A stretch of DNA of 64,000 bases from Sepioteuthis lessoniana (GCA_963585895.1 OY757915.1:88119747-88183746); one strand, 5' to 3'; positions 23,546 through 35,583 are shown, numbered from the stretch's first letter. The notes: generated from the sequence alone by a model not told the origin. Numbers and translations: made by a program.

Positions 23546-24505
23546 ACAAGAGAACAGTTTCAACAGTGGTAAAACCCATTTTATCCCACTCTAACCCGTC
23601 CGTTCTGGACAAGATAAATAAAATAAGCTCATAATTAAAGAAATAAAAATAAAAAATAGCAATAAAAAAATAGAAAGGACAGAAAAAAGTATTAATGAAT
23701 AGTGAGCAACAATAACAACAAATGTGAAAATGGTAGAATTCGAATAAAAAAAGAAAAAAGAAAGAAAATTCACAGTGCTTAGAGAAACTGGGGGGGGGAT
23801 TTCATTGAATTCTGACCGATTTGCAATAATTGTTCACAGGAGTGTGACTGCCACGAGGCTTAGTCATGTCATTGTCGTCATCTTCCTCCTCACATCATTC
23901 AAGTCAAAAATACCACAATGTCATGCTACGTTTAACCCCCTTATTTTTCTTCCATTTCGGACGTTTTCGTATTTATTCATTTATTCATTCTTTTTCCAAA
24001 TATTTTTTTATCCTCTTGCCATCAGTCGCCAGTGAAAAATGTCTTAATTCAATCGGCATGTTAAAACAAATGAAATAAAATCCACTTTGAAAATAAATAA
24101 ATAAATAAGATCACTTTTAATATTATTGTCATTATTTGTTTCACACACACCCTTAACTTTGAACTCCGAAATTCTGGGGAAAAAAATGGTATTTTTTAGA
24201 ATTTGTAGCCAGAAAATTTAACCAAAATTTAGAATTTTTTCAATTTTTCATTAGTTCGTACTGACTCAAAATAAGAATTTATATAGCTTACATTGCTTTA
24301 AAACACAAAATTTACACAGTATTTAAGACAAACACACAGGCATGTTCACAAAAAATTCAAGAAGCTTGCGGCGAAAATAAACTCACATAGGAGAAACAAA
24401 ATTATCAACAAACACACATTTTAATGGATATTTCGCTGCAATGGCGTAAGACACATTTGTCTGGACTATAGATATAATTTACTTTCGGTCATCCTGTTTC
24501 GAATA
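23546..24505. other. Unassigned AT-rich stretch
   Basis: No gene supported and no recognised repeat. Short A- and T-runs only. Confidence 0.35.
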
Positions 24506-24509
24506 TGGT

Positions 24510-24690
24510 GAAGCATGTGTCCGGGGCCCGGGAGATCGGGGTTCAATCTCAGGTACTTGATACCTCCTTGCTTAACACTCAGCATTATAAGATCCATATA
24601 GTGGAGCGCCTTCCCCTACAGCTAGGTGTAGCAGCTATTACAAAAGAAGCCTTTGGGTCGCCCTCGACTACAGTCGTCAACTTTCCTTTT
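24510..24690 (+). repeat. SINE-A copy 4 (internally deleted)
   Basis: B-box GGGGTTCAATCTCAGG then, after a deletion, CTTGCTTAACACTCAGCATT and CAGCTATTAC...GTCGTCAACTTT. Confidence 0.75.
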
Positions 24691-24847
24691 ATCACTTTGA
24701 TATAATTCTCGTGTATAATACGCACCTCTAACTTTTGGGTGGAAAAATTGAGCGTCTTATATACAAATAATTGCAGTCAATGTCATAAAAAACAAAACAA
24801 AACACAAAGGGAAAAATGGGTTGAGTAAACAAATTTCAAAGTTTAAT

Positions 24848-24960
24848 TGTGGCACAAGGCCAGAAGTATGGGGCAACCAGTGAGAATCAAACTCGCAAAC
24901 AATGGTCTACGAACTTGATTTGTTAATCATTAAACCACGTGAAGTGCCTAAATTCCAAAG
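24848..24960 (-). repeat. tRNA-like repeat F copy 1
   Basis: The complement reads TGGTTTAATGATTAAC, then GAGTTTGATTCTCACTGGTT and GCCCCATACTTCTGGCCTTG: an A-box/B-box-bearing head with a short unrelated 3' part. Related to the copies at 25525 and 25655. Confidence 0.55.
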
Positions 24961-25255
24961 CTTTAGCAAGCTGGTTTTAACTAAAAAAAACATTTATGTA
25001 TCAGTTTACTTATTTATTTCTCTTTGCGGGCTGAATTGAAATAAATTAAAAGTTCGAGCATTTTTATCCCTACTATTAATAAAGATCAGTCTTAGTGTTC
25101 ATGTTCAAACGTAAAAAAAAATTCACAAACTTAGAAAAAAAAAAAAATATCATAAAAGTGTATTTTTGAAAAAAAGCGCCTTAGAACTGAGAACGATCAC
25201 GTGATATTAAGCACCCCCCGAAATCAACATTGTATTATAATCACTGACTACCAGA

Positions 25256-25511
25256 CCATTGGCCTAATGAGTAGAGTGTTCGCTAATGGTCCGGGAGACC
25301 GGGGTTCAATCTCAGGTCGTAGTCATACCAAAGCCTCAAAAAATGGCACTTTCTGCGTCTTGCTTAACACTCAGCATTATAAGGTAAGGATCAAAAGTAA
25401 AGTGGAGCAATTCAGGGAGTGGAGTAGCGCCTTCCCCTACACCTCGGTGTAGTAGCTATTGAAAAGGGAGCCTTTGCGTCACCCTCGACTAAGGTCGCCA
25501 ACTTTACTTAA
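25256..25511 (+). repeat. SINE-A copy 5
   Basis: Near full-length: GGCCTAATGAGTAGAGTGTT, GGGGTTCAATCTCAGG, CTTGCTTAACACTCAGCATT, CCTACACCTCGGTGTAGTAG, GTCGCCAACTTTACTTAA. Confidence 0.85.
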
Positions 25512-25524
25512 CACCCAGTCTCGG

Positions 25525-25650
25525 CGTTTCCAATGGTAGCTCAAGCTTTTCTTGTAGACGAATTACCACGACTGTAGTGAGTTCGATCCTCACTGAATGG
25601 CCTACATCCATCGTCTTGTGCTAAAAACCTTTTATAAGACTAAACTATAA
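25525..25650 (+). repeat. tRNA-like repeat F copy 2
   Basis: B-box GAGTTCGATCCTCACTGAAT then GGCCTACATCCATCGTCTTG and TGCTAAAAACC. Confidence 0.5.
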
Positions 25651-25654
25651 ATAA

Positions 25655-25805
25655 AATAACAACTGCTGTGCAGTAAGTTCGCTCCTTAGTTCATACTAAG
25701 TGTATTATGCTTTTGTGAGATTGAGTAGATTTGCAGTCCAATTACTCACTGGGTGCCCCCATACATCCGGCTTTGTACTACAAGTAACCAAAGCTTAATA
25801 AATAA
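25655..25805 (+). repeat. tRNA-like repeat F copy 3
   Basis: Follows copy 2 directly. The 3' part GCCCCCATACATCCGGCTTT, GTACTACAAGTAACCAAAGC, TTAATAAATAA matches the other F copies. The head is degraded. Confidence 0.45.
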
Positions 25806-27340
25806 CTACTGCCAGAAGAAAAAAAAATCAGTGTCCAGATGTCTGAACTTTCAAAAATAAAAATGATAGTGGGTTTTTCATACCAGCTCTAACTGAAGGT
25901 TTTTCACTGGAATCTGGGTAAAAACAAGTCTCCAGAACTCTTCTCGGTACCCTTGCTGATCTTAATAGTGCTGTGGTTTGGATGATTTCAGTTCTTTTAA
26001 TCTGCAGTTCATCTAGTCTCTTTTTCATGTTCTTGGGGACTGTTCCAGGGCTCCAACTACGATTTGTATCACTGTCAACTTCATAGTCTACTTTTTCAGT
26101 CCTCTGGCAAGGTCCAGGTATTTGTTCAGCTTTTCGCCTTCCTGCTTTCACTCTGGTCTACTGGCACATTTCATAGTAATAATGATGATAGTATTATTTA
26201 TGTATTTTATTTGTGATTGAACGAAGACAAAGAAAAATAAAACACAACATGATACAAAATATAAGGAACTTTATTGCCTTGTGTATTTGTGTGTACGGTA
26301 CTTCACGTAGAAGTATGATAGAAAAAGAAAGAAAAAAAAAAGAACTTAATTTTTATTTTTATTTTGATCCCTATTAAAAACGAAATTCACAATTTTTATG
26401 GATGGATTTGGTTTAAGATAGAATCTGATCTTCGGGTATCTGCTGTATTCATAAAATAAATAAATAAAATCTTCTGAGATAACATTTGGTATTATGTGAA
26501 TAGTGAACTCCCTTCAGGAATATGAGTAATGTCGGCAAAAATGTGTGACGTCATCCGTGTGGCGGTATATTTTGAAAGTATAATAAACTGACAACGGGTT
26601 AGAACAATTAAAAAATAAACATTTAATTTTAAATATGCCAATAGTTTTACCGCGAATAAATACTTTTTTTTTTCAATCGTATCATTTTTTTACACATTTT
26701 TAATAATCAAATGAAAGTCATTAAAAAAGTTTTAAATATACATTTAAATTTCGGTTTAACTTAAATTTAAAGAAAGGTTTGAAAAATCTTAGCAAAACTA
26801 AAAACAGTATTTCTAATTCCGAATAACGTACCATATTATAGTATTATAACCACTGTCATATTTAAAATAAAATTAAATCATTTTATACCGCTGTTGGCCT
26901 TTTATATATATAACATAACTCATTATTTGCATACACTCCTAAAATCTTTATGGGAATCCGCTATTTATATAGTACCAAATGTTATAATTTCATTTCAGAA
27001 GTTATGTTTTGCCTGAATACAATAGACACCCAAGTAAGTTTGGAGGGTGACGAGGTCGAAATTCTGAGACTAAGAAAGAGAAGTCTAAGTCTGGAGTGAA
27101 CAGGCATTTCAGAACTATTACCGAACAAAAAAAAAAAAAAAAAAAAAAAAAAGGAAAAAATGAAATGTCATTTTTCACAGATGAGAATTAATTCTCAGAT
27201 GCATTTTCGTAGTTTGTTTAGTGAAAGATGAAAAGTTATAAGATGCAAAGGAAATATCTATCACAGTCTTTCCAAATCTAATTATAACTAGATCAATCAG
27301 TCTATATTCCTAATAATCAATTTGTATATTTAACTGTTAC
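25806..27340. other. Unassigned stretch
   Basis: A 107-codon - strand frame (26151-25828) has no recognised motif. A27 run at 27126-27152. CRE site at 26546. Nothing coding is confirmed. Confidence 0.35.
26546..26553. promoter_or_regulatory. CRE palindrome TGACGTCA, 1.7 kb upstream of the kinesin start
   Basis: A perfect CREB/ATF palindrome in the short CpG-containing stretch TGACGTCATCCGTGTGGCGG. It is the nearest such site upstream of the kinesin start codon. It might mark a distal promoter or upstream first exon, but nothing else supports that. Confidence 0.2.
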
Positions 27341-27344
27341 CCAG

Positions 27345-27605
27345 TAAAAACGGCGCATCATAATGAGATTTTTTTTTTATTAAAATTCTCCTAGTGAATG
27401 AAACAATTTCCAGCCCAACTTGAAATTGAATGATTATTATGTGGGGGTCTGCGAGTGCGTTGAACGTCATCCAAATTCTTGATATAACAGAGATAACTAT
27501 GAAATGTTAATTACAATCCTTCACTCTCAAGTGATAGAAGCATCAGTATCGTCATGGATCGACGTTACAACAGGAAACCCAACAAGTTCACGGGTTGTCT
27601 GTTAT
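27345..27605 (-). repeat. Repeat G copy (-)
   Basis: Complement of the repeat G landmarks: GATGCTTCTATCACTTGAGA, GTGAAGGATTGTAATTAACA, TTTCATAGTTATCTCTGTTA, and the end AATTTCAAGTTGGGCTGGAA. Conserved with 29225, 44395, 51605 and 57090. Confidence 0.6.
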
Positions 27606-28103
27606 ATAAAAATGATTTCGGTTAAAAGATGGCGAAGAATTTTTTAAGTCAGTAAGGAGGATTAATGATAAAAAAAAAATTGGATTCTCTTTATTACTTA
27701 CAATCAGTCACTGATAGTAACGTTGTAGGAAAGACTTTTTTTTAAAACGCAAAGAATTATCGAGTATTGTTGGTAGTAATAATAGTATAAAAAAAATATA
27801 TGAATTACAATTCCGGTATACCTTTCCGTAGAAGAACAACATCTGGCCTGAAAACAAACTTACCCCCAACATTACTACAGGGTCACATGATCAGAATATT
27901 CCATTCTTTTCTTAGCAGCAGTCAAGTGGGTGGGGCAGCATGTCCAGACACAGCCAGTGCCTGCTTTAAAAAAATCAAAAATGAAAATTAAGACGCTGAA
28001 TGAAAATATATTCTAAAGAAAAGGGTTTTAAATTTATCTGGGGCCATTTTAAGAGTTAGCTGTAAGGGTGTGGATGTGCTTTTTGTTTTTATGTTCCCCA
28101 CAG

Positions 28104-28238
28104 TTTGTAATGGTATCGGCCTGAAAGTTTCTGCGAGTTCTTCTAGCTGAGGCGGAGTTTTTACTAACCGACAAAATGTTCTTCGAGTTAGGGAATTACC
28201 TTTGAAGTTAAAAAAAAATGGATGAAATTGGCTGAAGG
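28104..28238 (+). other. Possible 5' UTR of the kinesin gene
   Basis: A good acceptor-like tract (TTTTTATGTTCCCCACAG) ends at 28103. From there to the start codon at 28239 the sequence is moderately GC-rich, with short upstream ATGs and an in-frame stop at 28233. This could be the 5' part of the first coding exon after an upstream non-coding exon, or transcription may start within it. No TATA box is evident. Inference only. Confidence 0.35.
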
Positions 28239-28288
28239 ATGATGTCTAATATAAAAGTTGCCGTAAGAGTGAGACCTCTTAATAAGAG
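28239..28288 (+). CDS. KIF16B-like: Kinesin-3 motor protein, coding exon 1 (N-terminus)
   Basis: Encodes the first 16 residues plus two bases of a codon: M-M-S-N-I-K then VAVRVRPLNKR, the first beta-strand of the kinesin motor domain. The V-x-VRVRP motif is diagnostic of kinesins, and the following N-K-R-E is typical of the kinesin-3 group. An in-frame TGA at 28233-28235 lies just before the double ATG, so 28239 is the likely start. The exon ends in AG followed by a strong donor, GTAAGT, at 28289. The split Arg codon is completed by the first base of the exon at 30054. Kinesin-3 motors move vesicles or endosomes along microtubules towards plus ends; KIF16B works on early endosomes. Assignment to kinesin is firm. 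The KIF16B/STARD9 subgroup is inferred from the following exon and is less sure. Confidence 0.85.
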
Positions 28289-29224
28289 GTAAGTCAAAAA
28301 TAAAAGGAGTTTGATTCTTTGATCATTAAAAAATGCATACATATGCGAAGTGTCTTTTATGAAAGTTTTTAGATCTATTTTAACATGTCCGGGTTTCATA
28401 AATGAAGAAAAAAATGTTAAAAAGTGATGAATGATTTTTATTGATAAGGAATAGATTAAAACATTTTTTTAGAAAGTTTACAATATTTCTTTTACTTTTA
28501 TTTTTTTTACGCCGTATTTATTTGAAGAGTTTTGTTTATTAAAAAAAAAACAACAACCCTTGTTTCTAATATCTCAAAGAAAGCATCCATTATGACTATG
28601 TATTGTAATGTCTCTTTTAGACTACTGATTAAAAAGTTTTTTTGAGGGGGAAAAGACTAGAATCTACCACTGCGTATATGTTTGTAAATAAGTAAAGAAA
28701 TATTTTAAAAGTTACATTTTTCATTTTGGGGTGCAGTTGAGTGGGGTGGAATTAAGACCCATCCTGTTAGAAAACGAAACCTCCTTTTAGGATGTTTTTT
28801 ATTGTCTGTATGGATCTGAATCTTTAGGAATATTTAAATTACAGGAAACTGACAAGAAATTTTTTGCTAAAAAATGTTTTGCAAGAAATATAAATTTGGA
28901 ACCTTTTATTTAAAACTATAATATTGAATTTTAAATCTAGAATTGTCAGTCCTTTTAAACAAAAATTAATTTCAAAGGAATTTTTTTTTTTTGTTTAACT
29001 TAGAAAACAAACGACTAAGATTTTTTTTAAAAATTTTTCAAGTTTGCAGTAGATGATGTATTCTTTTTTTCTAAATACTTTAAAAGTTCTTCTGATATGT
29101 CTTTTTAAACATTTATGTTGAATAATTAACGAAACAAATTAAAACATGTTGAAATGAGGAAAAGGGATGATGAAATGCTTTAAAAATCTCATGAAACAAT
29201 TATGTGAAGTTTTGTCATATACTA

Positions 29225-29515
29225 GACGACTCGTAAATCTGTTGGGTTCTCGTTGTAATTGCGGTCCGGAATGATCATGTTTCTTCGGAAAAAGTGAAGG
29301 ATTCTCGAATTAGCATTTCATAATTTAGTTAATTCCGTTTCATCGAAAATTTCAATGATTAAAAAAAATGACGTTAAATATGAAGGTTGACCTTCCCCCA
29401 TTACAAAATTATGATTCATTTATTTATAAATTGAACTGGTAATTGTTTTTTCTATGAGCATTATTGCTTTAATAAATATCTCGCTATTAGGTGCCTTTTT
29501 TGCTGGGTTACAAAC
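29225..29515 (+). repeat. Repeat G copy (+) in kinesin intron 1
   Basis: AAAAGTGAAGGATTCTCGAA, TTAGCATTTCATAATTTAGT, AACTGGTAATTG, GCCTTTTTTGCTGGGTTACA. No coding frame. Confidence 0.6.
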
Positions 29516-30053
29516 GTAGTGATAATTTTTATTTTGGTAATTGATTTTTCGCAGATAAAAATGTTTTTGTGTGTTTTTTTTTTTTTAATTTTATAAAAGA
29601 AAAAGTCGTTTAGGAAAAGAAGGAAATCTTGAAAGATGCGGGAGAAATAAACTCGAGTCATAAAGATGGCGATGAAAAGTTTTGATAAAGAAAGAATAAT
29701 GATTATTAAAAAAGTTTTGAATTCTTTTATAAATTACCATAACATGCGTCAGTAATGTAAGTAAATGTCTTAAACAGCACAAAGATTTATTGAGAGTGAA
29801 TTTTAAAGGACTTAAAAATCTTCTCACATTTATTTAAAACATTTTTTTAATATGTCAAAACAACAACAAAAAACCCCCAGCAAACATGTGGATGAAGAAA
29901 GGGCTGAAGCTGATGTCCACTTGAGTTAGTCAGGTCACAAACAAAAGAACTTAAAAGTAATAAAAAGAGAAAAAAGGCAATATCCTCCTCTTTTTGACCT
30001 CCTCATCTCTTGCCTTATTCATTTATTCTGGTTTGTTTTAATTTATTTTACAG

Positions 30054-30123
30054 AGAAATAGAGCTTGGCTCACAGAATGTATTGGAAATAAATGGAGATA
30101 CAATAAGTGTAACGAATATAAAG
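30054..30123 (+). CDS. KIF16B-like: Kinesin-3 motor protein, coding exon 2
   Basis: A 70-nt internal exon with a pyrimidine-rich acceptor ending TTTTACAG at 30053 and a consensus donor, AAG/GTAAGT, at 30124. Its first base completes the Arg codon left open by exon 1; 23 codons follow in an open frame and it ends in phase 0. The joined peptide runs ...RPLNKREIEL... and on to ...INGDTISVTNIK. This matches the kinesin-3 layout in which the first strand is followed by a short hydrophilic turn and a second strand ending N-L/I-K. One other frame is open, but only this one joins exon 1. Intron 1 is 1,765 bp and holds a repeat G copy. The KIF16B-like call rests on the T-N-I/L-K ending, from memory of the family. 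Confidence 0.85.
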
Positions 30124-31280
30124 GTAAGTTTCATTGCGTGTGATATCTGATAAGAACATTAATTTTTTTTTAATGTTTATATTCGGTGTGAATAATGATA
30201 ATCTTATTAATAATAATAATAAGGATGATAATGTTAGTGATGATTTATATTGAAAGATGAGGAAGAACGCTGGTCGACTAAGGAGAAGAAACGAATTTGC
30301 TTATGTCGTCATTTGTATTTTTTTTATTTTTATTTATGTATTTATTTTTAACGAAAGCATTAAATGCCACAGTAAAATAATCGTAACAATAAACAACTTT
30401 TGCTAGTAATTAAAAGCTAAAAGTAATGGATCTAACTTCAAAATTTCGTATCATTTGTTGACTTTTTCACTTGACACTTGTCATTTTTAAAGTAGTGAAC
30501 ACTGTTTCCCATTGATTAATTCTTTACTATTGGTGTGCCGAATTTTAGAGGATGTTTTGTTGACTATCCCACCGCTCACATTACCCATGACTGCAAATAC
30601 TTATTGTTCTGTTATTTATTAAAATATGATTTTACAATGTCATCTGCTTGCTTCCATTCATATAAAATTTTAAGCATAGTTTAACTTTTTTTTCTTTTCT
30701 ATGTTTAATTTTCTTTTATAACTATTGAAAAATACATTTTAATTTTATCAATACAAATCAAAACAAAAAAAAAAAAAGTTACCCCCCCTTTCCAAACCGT
30801 AGATAATTTGACAATATTTTTAAGGTTTTCAAAATTTTTTTTTTTTTCCATTGCAAAGATTTTTTTTTCTTGTACTCTAATCTGACTACAACTTGTGTGT
30901 AGTGATATAAAGTCAAATACATTTTTGTTGTTGAGAAATTTTTTTGAAAAAGAACCCTTTCCATTACGATTTTATTTTAACTGAAAAAGTCAGACAAATG
31001 AACATGACAACCTTTTTATGAAATTTATATTATTGATTTTCATTAAAATTTTACTTAATTCTTTAGAAAATGAAGAATATATATGCAAATATAAGTTACT
31101 TAAAAGGTCTATTTTCTGTGAGTTAGACTGCTACAAGAACAATTATAATAGACTACAATAATTTAGTTGCACTAGTAGTAAATATAAAAATAACAGTATT
31201 ACTAACACTGCGACTTATTTTTCTTTTAACCAGATAGCGTTTTAGTTTTTTTCAGTTCAGGAGAAACAAGATAATTAACA
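30124..31280. other. Kinesin intron 2, unassigned part
   Basis: AT-rich with several T-runs; no repeat or exon recognised. Confidence 0.4.
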
Positions 31281-31289
31281 GCTTAGTTC

Positions 31290-31445
31290 CAGCATCTCTA
31301 AAAGGAACAGGTTTATTGCCCGGTGCCTGAGGCGCCCCTAAAAAGGAATGCCGACGGCATCAAAGCAACTTATAAAATCGTTCTGTGGATCTCCCCAGAT
31401 TAAACCGACCTTGTCTCATTCTGACCTCGTAGGGAGTCGGATAAA
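31290..31445 (+). repeat. GC-rich repeat H, copy 2
   Basis: Shares with copy 1 the core GGTTTATTGCC, GGCGCCCCTAAA, GGAATGCCGACGG. It ends next to a 26-base T-run at 31449, as a retroposed sequence might in antisense. Located in kinesin intron 2 and still CpG-rich against a CpG-poor background. Confidence 0.55.
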
Positions 31446-31874
31446 AAGCTTTTTTTTTTTTTTTTTTTTTTTTTCAAATTTCAAGGAGCAACTAACACTA
31501 TTGTTCAAATTGACCGATAGAAAAAAGAATTTAAAGATTTGTAGTGGGGGAGGAAATATCTTTTAAACTGTCAACATGAAGACAATTATTGAAATCCCCC
31601 CCCCGTTTTTTTTTTTTTTTGGTGAATTCTTTTAGACGGATGAACAGCTCCTCTCTACATTTTTTCTTAGACAGATGAAAAGAGCAAATATGAATTTTTA
31701 TTAGAAATTTCTAACAAATTTATAAAATAGCTTACCTTAAAAAATAACTTTTGATCTTCAGTGATTTAAAAAAAAAACAAAAAAACCCTTATTTTTCAAG
31801 TCACTAAGTTAGACATTTTTCTTTATTACATGGAAAAATGTTCTCCTGATTGATTTTAACAGCATGTCAACTCG

Positions 31875-32392
31875 CGTAGGGTTATTTTATGCCTCGAGGT
31901 TAGGGAATTGCATTCATTCCTGTATAATATAAATAATTTGAACAGTTGTATGGTTTCAAGTATTCTCATCAAAAACTAATAATCTTGTGGATAAAAGTGC
32001 TTATCTATATTCAATGTCGTTTGTTTGTACACGGTCATATAATTCCGAGTAACTAATAATCGTTGGTAAACAATTATAGCTTCCAGTAACTATTCTTAAT
32101 ACAAATACATTAGTTATATGGCATAAAGTATTCCTATTAAATAGAAATTTTTAAATGGATCCATTTGACCCACGGATGGCACCTCAACAGGTACTACCAC
32201 TCCTGAGTCATTGTGGACTTTAAAGTAATGACTATGAAATGGTACTCAACACTCTCCCGATGTCCATTACTGGAATCTCACTATCATCTGCAGTTTAGTG
32301 TCATACTCAGGACACTCCTTTTTTAGGGTGTGGTTGGGGTATTACTCCTGCAGAGGATACAGTCAGCATATTTAAAGACCTGTCGATAGGGC
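31875..32392 (-). repeat. Element C copy 7 (uninterrupted)
   Basis: Complement of tail (GTTAGGGAATTGCATTCATT), minisatellite (ATCGTTGGTAAACAATTATA, AGCTTCCAGTAACTATTCTT), middle (ACCCACGGATGGCACCTCAA) and head (GACACTCCTTTTTTAGGGTG, ACCTGTCGATAGGGCAGATG). It serves as the empty-site reference for the insertions in copies 5 and 6. Confidence 0.75.
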
Positions 32393-32490
32393 AGATGTCT
32401 GCTTACACATGCACATGCTTTTGTGTGTACACGAAATGTTCACATGAAAACATGTATACTCGAGTCCAAGTATATATGATTATTACTTTT

Positions 32491-32740
32491 GTAGGCCATT
32501 GAGTAGAGTGTTTGCCAATGGTCCGGGAGACCGGGGTTCAATCCCAGGTCGAGTCATACCAAAGACTCAAAAAATGGTACTTGATGCTGCCTTGCTTAAA
32601 ACTCAGCATTATAAGGTATGGATCAAGGGTAAAGTGGAGCAATCCAGGGAAAGGAGTTGCGCCCTTCCCTACACCTCAGTGTAGTAGCTATTGAAAAGGG
32701 AGCCTTTGGGTTACCCTTGACTGCAGTTGCCAACTTTACA
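32491..32740 (+). repeat. SINE-A copy 6 (well preserved)
   Basis: GGCCATTGAGTAGAGTGTTT, B-box GGGGTTCAATCCCAGG, GAGTCATACCAAAGACTC, AAAAAATGGTACTTGATG, CTCAGTGTAGTAGCTATTG, GTTGCCAACTTTACAAC. The 61-codon frame across it recurs in other copies and is a by-product of the SINE, not a gene. Confidence 0.9.
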
Positions 32741-33100
32741 ACTAGGCTATTACTCACATTGTATGTCAGTAGACAAACACACATATACAAAATGTGTGTA
32801 TTAATGAATGTGATTTCAAGTCATACAGACCAAAGCTTTAAGATGTATCTGTTCAGATGTCAAATTATCTCAGTTGTTTCACTAAATTTGTTTGTCTGTC
32901 CATCCAAAAGTGTCCCACCGATGTGAAGAGAAAGGGGTGCTCAAACACATAGATATATCATGCTTTACTGAGGGTAAAGCAAGGCAATTGATGTGTTTGC
33001 TGGTAATATGATTAAGGATAGCTGAAAATTTCTTTTTTTTTTTTTTTTTTTTTGCAATGAAAGCTGATATAGTTCTTGTATTTAAAAAAAAAATTATGTG

Positions 33101-33362
33101 GAGGTGCACTTAGTGTAATTTTTGTCACAGGAAATAGAATTGTCAACTTGAGTTCAAATCCTGGATGCGACTGTTTGTGTTCCATTTCACACTAATACTC
33201 TTAGGAAAGATATGAATCTAGCCATTCTTCCCCAGACTGGATTCATTTTTGTTGGTGAGGCAACCAGTCTCAGAAAAGAAAAACTGAATTCAAACCAGCT
33301 TTACTCCACTTAAAAATTGATTGCATGTTATATCTTGTCTGTGGTGGGGGGTTGGGTAAATA
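33101..33362 (+). repeat. SINE-B copy 3
   Basis: GTGCACTTAGTGTAATTTTT, B-box GAGTTCAAATCCTGG, CTCTTAGGAAAGATATGAAT, GGCAACCAGTCTCAG, GGGGGGTTGGGTAAATAG. Confidence 0.8.
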
Positions 33363-33364
33363 GA

Positions 33365-34750
33365 TATTAACAGAAATGCTGATCCATTGTATTAGTCACT
33401 TTTTTCTTTGGGATTACTGATGCATTAAAATAAAAATTACTGAGTATGGATAGTTTGATTGAAAGGAGGCAAATATAAGGATGATCCTGGTACATAATAC
33501 CATAGTTTTTCACAGCTACTATGCTAGAAATAAACATTTCTTTCTTCTATTAGTTCAATTAAGAATCACTAGTAAATCCTTAAGCTAAAACTTAGATGAA
33601 GAGACTTATTTCCTACTAGTTATGCTCACATATCATGGACCTAAAAATTTTTAGACATATTAGAAGAAGCCAAAAAACCTGAAATTAAAAAAAAAAAACC
33701 TACTCTGAAACCAATGAAATTTTGTCAACCATGTAATGGAAGAAACAGACCCCGCTGTAAACACATCAAACACACTAATTCATTTAATAATTCTATAACC
33801 AGTAAGACTTAAAAAAAATCTACCTCAAATCAAACTGATAGCAAAAACATTGTTTACCTTTTTAGAATGCACACATTCCTCAAAACAGTATATAGAGAAA
33901 TTAGAATGGTTTTTCAGTTTTAGAATAAGTCTATTGACATAGAATAAGATCATTTAAACTATAATAAATTACTACTGGTTAGATAACATTTCTGTCAAAC
34001 AAACCATGACTTCAATAGAGATGCTAAATTCATTACAACAGGATTAAAAAGGCATTTTTGGGTGAACAAATTTAGTGACAGTATATAACTGAGATTGTTT
34101 GACAGATATGAACAGGTACATTTTAATATCTTGGTTTCATACGAGGTTGCATTTTATGAAATGTTGTGTTTGACTTAAAATCACACTCAATAATACACAT
34201 GTTCTGCATATGTCAGTTTGTATATACTGATATTACAGTGGAAGTGATTGCCTACAAAAGTAATCATTTAAACTTGGACACGGGTATAACATTGATAAAA
34301 CTTATTAATCACTGTTTATTTTGATTTGTATTTTTCTTTACATTCCTCCTCCCCACACCCAGGGGGTATTTTAAAAAAATTTGATGTTATTTGAGATGTC
34401 TGGGATTTCATAATCTAATAACTTCAAATGATCTCAAAATTTAAACACTTCTTTTTTCAGTGAATGGCATTTCTATACCTGAAAAGAAAAAAAATGAAAA
34501 TTTGGATTCTCTTCATATGCTGTTAAAATTAAGATCATTTGTATGAGAATTGGTTTAGTCATTAGATATCAATTTTTCTGAAACATCCTGTGTATAAAGA
34601 ATGTTCTATATGGAAGGAGCTTAGCATCAGTTAATGGTTTATGATTTGCAAGACAAACCCTTGTATTGTATTTCAATTCAGTAATAAAACTTTATACATT
34701 ACACTTGGTTTGACACAAACCCACAAAGTGATTTAGTGACTACCAACACT

Positions 34751-34803
<53 letters not shown>

Positions 34804-34925
34804 TTTTTTTTTTTTTTTTTTTGATATTTTTATCATTCAAAGGATTTTTGTAAGAAATCTTTATATCTAAATTGTATCATAAATCAACCATCATAATATC
34901 AAAAGCACTGAAATATCTGTTTTAA
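33365..34925. other. Kinesin intron 2, unassigned part with (TA)n
   Basis: No exon or known repeat recognised. (TA)22 at 34757-34800 runs into T20 (34803-34822). Confidence 0.4.
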
Positions 34926-35145
34926 TAGTTCCTTGTGTATGACACTAAACTGCATCCATTTGTTTAGGCTCCAGTTCTGGAGTTCTTGACGGGTGCAGGT
35001 CTGTTAGGGTCTAATCTATCAGTGAAATAGATGTTTGAAAATTATTAGCTTTAGATAGGAACACTTGAAACCATATGACTATGCAAATTAAGAATAGTTA
35101 CTTGAACCTATAATTTTTTTTTTTTTTTTTTACATATGATTATTA
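34925..35145 (+). repeat. Element C copy 8 (3' truncated, internally deleted)
   Basis: GTATGACACTAAACTGCATC, GGCTCCAGTTCTGGAG, CTGTTAGGGTCTAATCTATC, then minisatellite-like AATTAAGAATAGTTACTTGA. Confidence 0.65.
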
Positions 35146-35418
35146 TTTATATGAAATCATATAAATTGCTTGCAAAAAAAGAAAAAACAATCTTTCATTA
35201 ACCTTTATGGCGCAGGAAATGAGTATACTTCTCATGTACCATTGAGATATAGGACCAAATTAATCTGTTTTTGATTGTGGGGTACTTTCAAGAATTCACC
35301 ATGTTTCATGTGATGTAGTATGTGCATTTTATTTTTACTGGCAATAGAGTTTGAGACTTGATTTGCATATGATTAACCTGTTACATCACCAGCTTGTGGG
35401 GTATATTTCTAAATTTAG

Positions 35419-35459
35419 AACAAGATTGAAACTTCAACAACAAACGAAGATAATGGAAG
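35419..35459 (+). CDS. Probable kinesin-3 coding exon 3 (41 nt)
   Basis: Preceded by an acceptor (ATTTCTAAATTTAG ending 35418) and followed by the donor GGAAG/GTAATT at 35460. Read in phase 0, as required after exon 2, it encodes NKIETSTTNEDNGR, with two bases of the Arg codon left over. Kinesin-3 motors have a polar, variable loop ending in G-R-E/S-R just before the F-x-F/Y-D strand, which this peptide resembles. The exon is short, so chance is possible. The case rests on the splice sites, phase compatibility and family layout. It lies 125 bp before an antisense SINE-A. The next exon, expected to carry the F-x-Y-D strand, is not recognisable in the remaining 28.5 kb. Confidence 0.45.
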
Positions 35460-35583
35460 GTAATTTCTTTGATTTGTACTTTGGTATTTCTGATTCTGAT
35501 GACAAATTTGAAAGCATAGTTCCATTATGATGTTGAGTTTAGTCACTATTTATCCAAAAACATGAAAATATATGTAAAAAAAA

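Noticed and set aside
32499..32684. 60-66 codon frames recurring in SINE-A copies (also 25201-25452 and 35839-35639)
   Set aside because: The similar peptides come from the shared SINE sequence read in one frame. Other copies break it.
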